A stretch of 10,181 nucleotides of DNA. Source: Pseudomonadota bacterium (GTDB lineage Bacteria > Pseudomonadota > Gammaproteobacteria > Steroidobacterales > Steroidobacteraceae). Below are positions 6,658-10,181 of the stretch, in pieces (position 1 is the first letter of the stretch; each line of letters starts with the position of its first letter). A model generated the notes under the pieces. The model did not search any database. It had not been told where the DNA came from and saw only the letters and a list, made by a program, of their open reading frames with translations. A program made the translations under genes and the position numbers. The stretch is from positions 1 to 10,181 of the forward strand of contig JAJYTX010000066.1 in NCBI GenBank assembly GCA_021792815.1. The letters run 5' to 3'.

Positions 6658-7074
6658 CCCGAGAAGTTGCAGCGGTTCCTCCACTATCTGAACCAGTCCT
6701 CCGATCAAGGGGTCGCGCAGCTCCTGAGCGCAATCGAAAATGAGGTCTCGATGATCGAGGAGCGCATCGAGGATCTCAACCGGCCCCTGCCTGCGACCGT
6801 GCCACAACGGGTCGTGCATGAGAACTTGCGGACGCTACAGCAGGCGCAACGACACTTGCGTTCCACCGAGGTCAAGGACGATCAGGGGAAGAGCCATTTC
6901 CGCGCCCTGCGGGGCATCGTCAGCATCCTCCGCGATGCCAGCGACCGAAAGAAGACCCTGAGCGCCCGCGCGCTGCTCGATCCGCGGTATCGGCTGACGT
7001 TCGCCGTGTCTGTGATCGAACGGGAGAGCGGCGCCGTGAAAGAGGTGCGGACCGGGTCCCAGGGCGGCAGCGGC
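6658..7074 (+). pseudogene. jetC: Wadjet JetC (SMC-like ATPase) C-terminal remnant
   Basis: In the same frame as the jetA piece, about 139 residues resemble the end of the coiled coil and start of the C-terminal ATPase head of JetC, the SMC/MukB-like motor of Wadjet. Key segments are RFLHYLNQSS, IENEVSMIEERIEDLN (coiled coil), QRVVHENLRTLQQAQRHLR, SHFRALRGIVSILRDAS, ALLDPRYRLTFAVSV and TGSQGGSG. The last is where the ABC signature (SGG[EQ]K) should start, but homology stops at about 7074 and neither the Walker B region nor the rest of the head is present. A shortening near NRPLPATVPQ suggests another small deletion. The open frame runs on to 7254 with no recognisable content. It is very unlikely to make a working protein. 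Confidence 0.58.
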
Positions 7075-7081
7075 GCCGTGG

Positions 7082-7141
7082 GACGTGTTCAGGCATGCCG
7101 CGGTCCAACCGGTGAGGCGATTCGGCCTGTTTGGGGTATAG
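7082..7141 (+). pseudogene. Possible C-terminal tail of an unidentified gene
   Basis: Just after JetC homology ends, a different plus-strand frame encodes DVFRHAAVQPVRRFGLFGV followed by TAG (7139-7141). It reads like a genuine protein end rather than random sequence and could be the 3' tip of the next gene of the original locus, perhaps jetD, left by the same deletion. I do not recognise it firmly. Confidence 0.25.
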
Positions 7142-7250
7142 TATTTCGGCAGTGGGGCGCTTTCGCTCCCGGCCGGCCGGACGATTGCCGGGGCGCTGCC
7201 GGCGACGAACCGCAGATGTCGAGCTCACTTTCTGCATGCCCGCAACCGAC

Positions 7251-8351
7251 ATGAAAATCATGGCCGCCGTGGCGCGCTCACCTCGAACGCCACTACAGCT
7301 GGAACAGCTCGACCTCGAGTCTCCGCGGGACGACGAGGTCTTGATCAGAATGACAGCCGTTGGTATCTGCCATACTGACATGGCGATGCGTGACCAGCTC
7401 TTTCCCGTTCCACAGCCCATTGTCCTGGGTCACGAAGGGGCGGGCGTCGTTGAGGCCGTCGGCAAATCCGTCGGCAAATTGAGCCCCGGAGATCACGTTG
7501 TCGTCAGTTATGCCTCGTGTGGAAACTGCCGGAATTGCCACATCGGCAAGCCAAGCTACTGCGCCGACTTCTTTGCCTGCAATTTCGCGGGCCGGAGAAC
7601 GGACGGCACGTCAGCTCTGAGATCCGGCACTGAAACAATACACAGCCACTTTTTCGGTCAATCGTCGTTTGCGACCTACGCTGTCGCTGATGCACGCAAC
7701 GTCGTCAAGGTAACCAAGGACGTGCCCTTGGAGCTCTTGGGGCCGCTGGCATGCGGCATTCAGACCGGTGCGGGGGCCGTGATGAACTCGCTCAACATGG
7801 CCGTAGGCAGCTCGCTTGTGGTCATCGGCGCCGGGTCGGTTGGGCTGAGCGCAGTCATGGCGGCGCGCCTCATGGACGCCACGACGATCGTCGCCGTCGA
7901 TCTGCAGGCTGAGCGGCTCGAGCTGGCCCGAACGCTCGGAGCGACGCATACCCTGATGCCCGACAGAATGGACCTGGCCGGGGCACTTCGGGAAATCATC
8001 CCGGGGGGCGCGCAATATGTGCTGGAGACGACGGGCATTCCCGAAGTGATCCAGCTGGGGGTTGAGAGCCTCGCGCCCTTGGGCGTGTGTGGTCTGCTCG
8101 GCGCACCCGGGCTCGACAGCGAAATCCGGCTGAACGTTGCCCATCTGATGACTGCCGGCCGCTCGGTCCGCGGCATCATCGAGGGCGATTCCGTGCCGGA
8201 AGTATTCATTCCCGCGTTGATCGAGTTCTATGAACAGGGCAAGTTGCCGTTCGACAAGATCGTCACCTACTTCCCGTTCGAGAAGATCAACGAAGCAATG
8301 GACGCCATGGAGCGGCAACGTGTGATCAAGCCGATTTTGCGCATGGCATGA
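7251..8351 (+). CDS. Zinc-dependent NAD+ aryl/benzyl-type alcohol dehydrogenase (MDR family)
   Basis: A 366-residue medium-chain dehydrogenase/reductase that interconverts alcohols and aldehydes. Catalytic zinc ligands are Cys40 (GICHTD), His61 (GHEGAG) and Cys168 (PLACGIQTGAGAV). The structural zinc lobe has Cys90, Cys93, Cys96 and Cys104 (CGNCRNCHIGKPSYC). The Rossmann fingerprint VIGAGSVGLSAV (191-202) is followed by Asp217 at the end of the second strand, which favours NAD over NADP. MKxxAAVAR at the N-terminus and CGIQTGAGAV resemble aryl-alcohol dehydrogenases such as XylB. ATG 7251 is chosen from family length; in-frame ATGs at 7236 and 7260 are alternatives, and no strong ribosome site marks any of them. 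All key residues are intact. The gene converges on a TetR-type remnant that may once have controlled it. Confidence 0.9.
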   Translation: MKIMAAVARSPRTPLQLEQLDLESPRDDEVLIRMTAVGICHTDMAMRDQLFPVPQPIVLGHEGAGVVEAVGKSVGKLSPGDHVVVSYASCGNCRNCHIGKPSYCADFFACNFAGRRTDGTSALRSGTETIHSHFFGQSSFATYAVADARNVVKVTKDVPLELLGPLACGIQTGAGAVMNSLNMAVGSSLVVIGAGSVGLSAVMAARLMDATTIVAVDLQAERLELARTLGATHTLMPDRMDLAGALREIIPGGAQYVLETTGIPEVIQLGVESLAPLGVCGLLGAPGLDSEIRLNVAHLMTAGRSVRGIIEGDSVPEVFIPALIEFYEQGKLPFDKIVTYFPFEKINEAMDAMERQRVIKPILRMA

Positions 8352-8402
8352 CGTATGCTGAAGGTGGACCGGTTTGGGCGCTGTCAGGACTCGGTTGGAA
8401 AG

Positions 8403-8615
8403 TCAGGTCTGTTTTGCCGGGCGTGAGCCTGCGATGAGGATGTCTGCAAGGCTCGTCGCTCTCCGCTGCCAGTCGGGCCCCGAACCCACGAGTGAAGCAC
8501 CGAGCATCGCGCGCAGCGGAGCTGAGGCATCCGTGTCCCGGCGTATATCGCCGCTGTTCTTCGCGCGCTGGACCAGTGATTGCATTGCGCCCTGAATCAA
8601 ACTGCGCGAACTTCC
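8403..8615 (-). pseudogene. C-terminal fragment of a TetR-family regulator
   Basis: The last 65-70 codons of this minus-strand frame read like the end of a TetR/AcrR regulator: SLIQGAMQSLVQRAKNSGDIR, DASAPLRAMLGASLVG, a conserved Trp in PDWQRRATSL, then ADILIAGSRP. A whole member is about 190-200 residues with an N-terminal HTH. Nothing HTH-like lies upstream, and the open frame beyond about 8615 has no family resemblance. It therefore appears truncated by the same process that shaped the region. It faces the alcohol dehydrogenase tail to tail. A short frame encoding TPVTASQEALRGSMEV just upstream might be a further shifted scrap, but this is weak. Confidence 0.65.
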
Positions 8616-8746
8616 ATGGAGCCTCGAAGGGCCTCCTGCGACGCCGTGACCGGCGTCCACTCCATAATCTTTCGCGTCTGTCTTAAACTGACGGCGCGGC
8701 GACGCATCGGCGGGGCTCCTGGGCCACGCCCCGGTGGCGTGGATGC

Positions 8747-8751
8747 GGAGG
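8747..8751 (+). promoter_or_regulatory. Shine-Dalgarno deciding the start of the ALDH-like gene
   Basis: GGAGG lies six bases before GTG 8758. Earlier in-frame candidates, GTG 8734 and ATG 8743, lack such a site and the second overlaps it, so GTG 8758 is preferred. Confidence 0.7.
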
Positions 8752-8757
8752 TTGAGC

Positions 8758-9993
8758 GTGTCGGAGATCGCGGACGTCATGATTGCCGGGACCTGGGTCG
8801 CGCCGGCGGGTGGCGGGACGCGGATCGTCACGAACCCCTCGACCCTGCGGCCGGTGGGCTCGGTCGGCCTGCCCGATGCGTCGCAGTGGCAGGCGGCCGT
8901 GGGCGCCGCGCACGCGGCCGCCGCCGGGCTCCAGCGCCGTGCCGGGGAGCTCGCGGCGCCGTTGGCCGAGGCGGGCGAACGGCTGTGCGCCGACCAGCGT
9001 GAACTGGCGCTGTGTCACGCGCGCGAGACCGGACAGGTTTTTGCCGAATCCCTCGAAAGGGCGCGGCGAGCCGCCGCGTGCTGGCACGTCGATATCGCCG
9101 CGGAGACCGCCTCTGCCGCGCCGGCGGTGTGCCTGGTATGGCCCCGGCCCGATGCGGCGCTGCTGGATTGGTCCCGCATCGTGGCGGACCGGCTGGCGCG
9201 TGGTGCCGCCTGCGTGGTGGCCTTGCCCGCGCAGGCGCCTCTGACCGTCCTGCGCGCGGCGAGCGCCTGCCAAGGCCTCCCTCGAGGGGTGCTGAGCGTT
9301 CTGGTGGGAGAGCCGGTCGGGGTGGAGCTCGACGGCCTGGAGTGCGTGCGGCCGGCCGATGCGCCGGCGGCAACCGATATCGTCTATGTCAGTGGCGATG
9401 CGCAGCTCGAACCGGCGGTGGCAGGGGCGGCCGCGAGGCGGCTGTATCACAACGGTCAGCGTGCCGGGCAAAGCGTGCGCGTCTATGTCGAGCGCTCGCT
9501 GATTGAAAGGTTCGCAGATGGTCTGCACGAGTATCTCGCGTTCCTCGAGGCGGGCGATGCCGTGAAGCCGGCGACCGACCTGGGGCCGCTGGCGAGCGCT
9601 GCCCGATTGCAGGAGGTCGAAGCGCAGGTCGGGCGGGCGCTTCGGCGCGGCGTATTGCTCAAGCTCGGCGGCCGGCGCTACCAGCCCTGGGGTCTGACGG
9701 GCTACTTCTTCCAACCCACCCTCATGATCGAGGGCACGGGCGAGGCGCGCGCGCCGGACGATCAGATCCGTGGTCCCGTGATCATTCTCTCGCCGGTGCG
9801 GGATCTGTGCGAGGTGCTCGCCGATCGGCCGGACAGCGGTCCCGTGCGGGTCAGCCTGTTTGCGGCAGATGCGCAACGGACGCTGGCCGGCGTGGATGCG
9901 GGCGAGCGGCACCTGCAGATCGATCCGCTCGAGGCGCCGGGCGAGGACGGGTTCCCCTACCCGGCGTGCAGCGGCCGCGACGTGCGCCGATGA
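8758..9993 (+). CDS. Aldehyde dehydrogenase-fold protein, probable pseudoenzyme
   Basis: A 411-residue protein with the order of elements seen in NAD(P)+-dependent aldehyde dehydrogenases but shorter than the usual 470-500. Recognisable parts: the N-terminal strand IAGTWVAP...NPSTLRPVGSV (9-36), TGQVFAESLERAR (91-103), the pseudo-catalytic loop HNGQRAG (231-237) followed by VRVYVERS, DLGPLAS (274-280), GYFFQPTLM (315-323) and GPVIILSPV (339-347). The catalytic Cys of GQxC is Ala236. The oxyanion Asn of PWNFP and the Lys of the usual VxKPS segment are absent, ELGGK is missing, and EIFGPV has become DQIRGPV. Oxidation of aldehydes is therefore unlikely; a binding or structural role is inferred. 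Its TGA overlaps the next start (ATGA), suggesting a stoichiometric partner. The open frame is intact and strongly GC-rich. Confidence 0.8.
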   Translation: MSEIADVMIAGTWVAPAGGGTRIVTNPSTLRPVGSVGLPDASQWQAAVGAAHAAAAGLQRRAGELAAPLAEAGERLCADQRELALCHARETGQVFAESLERARRAAACWHVDIAAETASAAPAVCLVWPRPDAALLDWSRIVADRLARGAACVVALPAQAPLTVLRAASACQGLPRGVLSVLVGEPVGVELDGLECVRPADAPAATDIVYVSGDAQLEPAVAGAAARRLYHNGQRAGQSVRVYVERSLIERFADGLHEYLAFLEAGDAVKPATDLGPLASAARLQEVEAQVGRALRRGVLLKLGGRRYQPWGLTGYFFQPTLMIEGTGEARAPDDQIRGPVIILSPVRDLCEVLADRPDSGPVRVSLFAADAQRTLAGVDAGERHLQIDPLEAPGEDGFPYPACSGRDVRR

Positions 9994-10181
9994 ATGAGGC
10001 GGTCCACACAGCCTATGCACGGCTGAGCGCGGCGGCGACGGCGGTCGGGCTCGTATGCCGGGGCGGCTTCCACCCTCGGGACGGTGACGACGTGCCGGTG
10101 GTCGACGACCGTCCCGCGCGTACCGTCGTGCTGCTCGGATTCACCGGGCGCGAGCAATGGCCCGTGTTCACCGCTTCGCCC
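9990..10181 (+). CDS. N-terminal part of an unrecognised protein, cut by the window end
   Basis: From ATG 9990 a frame stays open for 64 codons to the window edge. It starts MNEAVHTAYARLSAAA, continues GLVCRGGFHPRDGDDVP and then TVVLLGFTGREQWPVF. The start overlaps the stop of the ALDH-like gene by ATGA, so the two are almost certainly co-translated. The RGGFHP...LLG...WP pattern is reminiscent of ferredoxin-like or epoxyqueuosine-reductase-like small proteins, but cysteine motifs, if any, would lie beyond the window, so this is a loose suggestion. No membrane segment or signal peptide is visible. Confidence 0.6.
   Translation, partial: MNEAVHTAYARLSAAATAVGLVCRGGFHPRDGDDVPVVDDRPARTVVLLGFTGREQWPVFTASP

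Noticed and set aside
8528..8536. CATCCGTGT shared with the tRNA-Thr 3' junction (4611-4619) as an att direct repeat
   Set aside because: Only nine bases match, mostly outside the tRNA, and the second copy lies inside TetR-like coding sequence. This is expected by chance among the many words in 4 kb.
8683..10020. 445-codon minus-strand frame opposite the ALDH-like gene
   Set aside because: Its Arg/His/Pro-rich composition is typical of antisense GC-rich frames, while the plus strand shows ALDH motifs, a ribosome site and an ATGA coupling.
1..10181. CRISPR array, insertion sequence or integrase gene
   Set aside because: No regularly spaced repeats, transposase motifs or tyrosine/serine recombinase motifs were found on either strand.

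Overview
The window is high-GC bacterial DNA, most likely from a gammaproteobacterium. It opens with a complete 5S rRNA gene, the tail of an rRNA operon. It continues with the chain ctlX-plsY-birA-coaX-SPOR protein-tRNA-Thr(TGT). The order rrn operon, birA, coaX, SPOR protein, tRNA-Thr(TGT) is the one I know from Pseudomonas-type genomes, where a tRNA-Tyr/Gly/Thr cluster and tuf come next.

Left block (1-4612): 5S rRNA with a strong intrinsic terminator. Then come a citrulline/arginine-type hydrolase (CtlX), the PlsY acyltransferase, the BirA biotin ligase/repressor, the CoaX pantothenate kinase and a membrane-anchored SPOR-like protein. The first four are joined by overlapping stop/start codons, so they look like one translationally coupled operon. 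A tRNA-Thr(TGT) with its own promoter closes the block.

Middle block (4613 to about 8750): instead of tRNA-Tyr, tRNA-Gly, tRNA-Thr and tuf there is accessory DNA, visibly poorer in GC around fic and its intergenic region. It holds a class II-like Fic protein with an N-terminal winged helix, encoded on the minus strand, whose catalytic-loop His is Gln. Next is a roughly 100-bp AT-rich divergent control region with at least four TTGGCG half-sites. Beyond it, on the plus strand, lies what looks like a collapsed Wadjet (JetABCD) defence locus: a frameshifted start of jetA joined in frame to a C-terminal piece of jetC that stops at the ABC signature motif. An intact zinc-dependent aryl/benzyl-alcohol-type dehydrogenase and the C-terminal third of a TetR-family regulator follow. 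I read this block as an eroding island beside a tRNA gene.

Right block (8758-10181): an aldehyde-dehydrogenase-fold protein that lacks the catalytic cysteine and several other signature residues (a probable pseudoenzyme). It overlaps by ATGA the start of an unrecognised protein that runs off the window.

No intact new defence system is visible. The items most worth pursuing are the Fic gene with its operator array facing Wadjet remnants, the break in the tRNA-tuf neighbourhood, and the ALDH-like protein coupled to its unknown partner.
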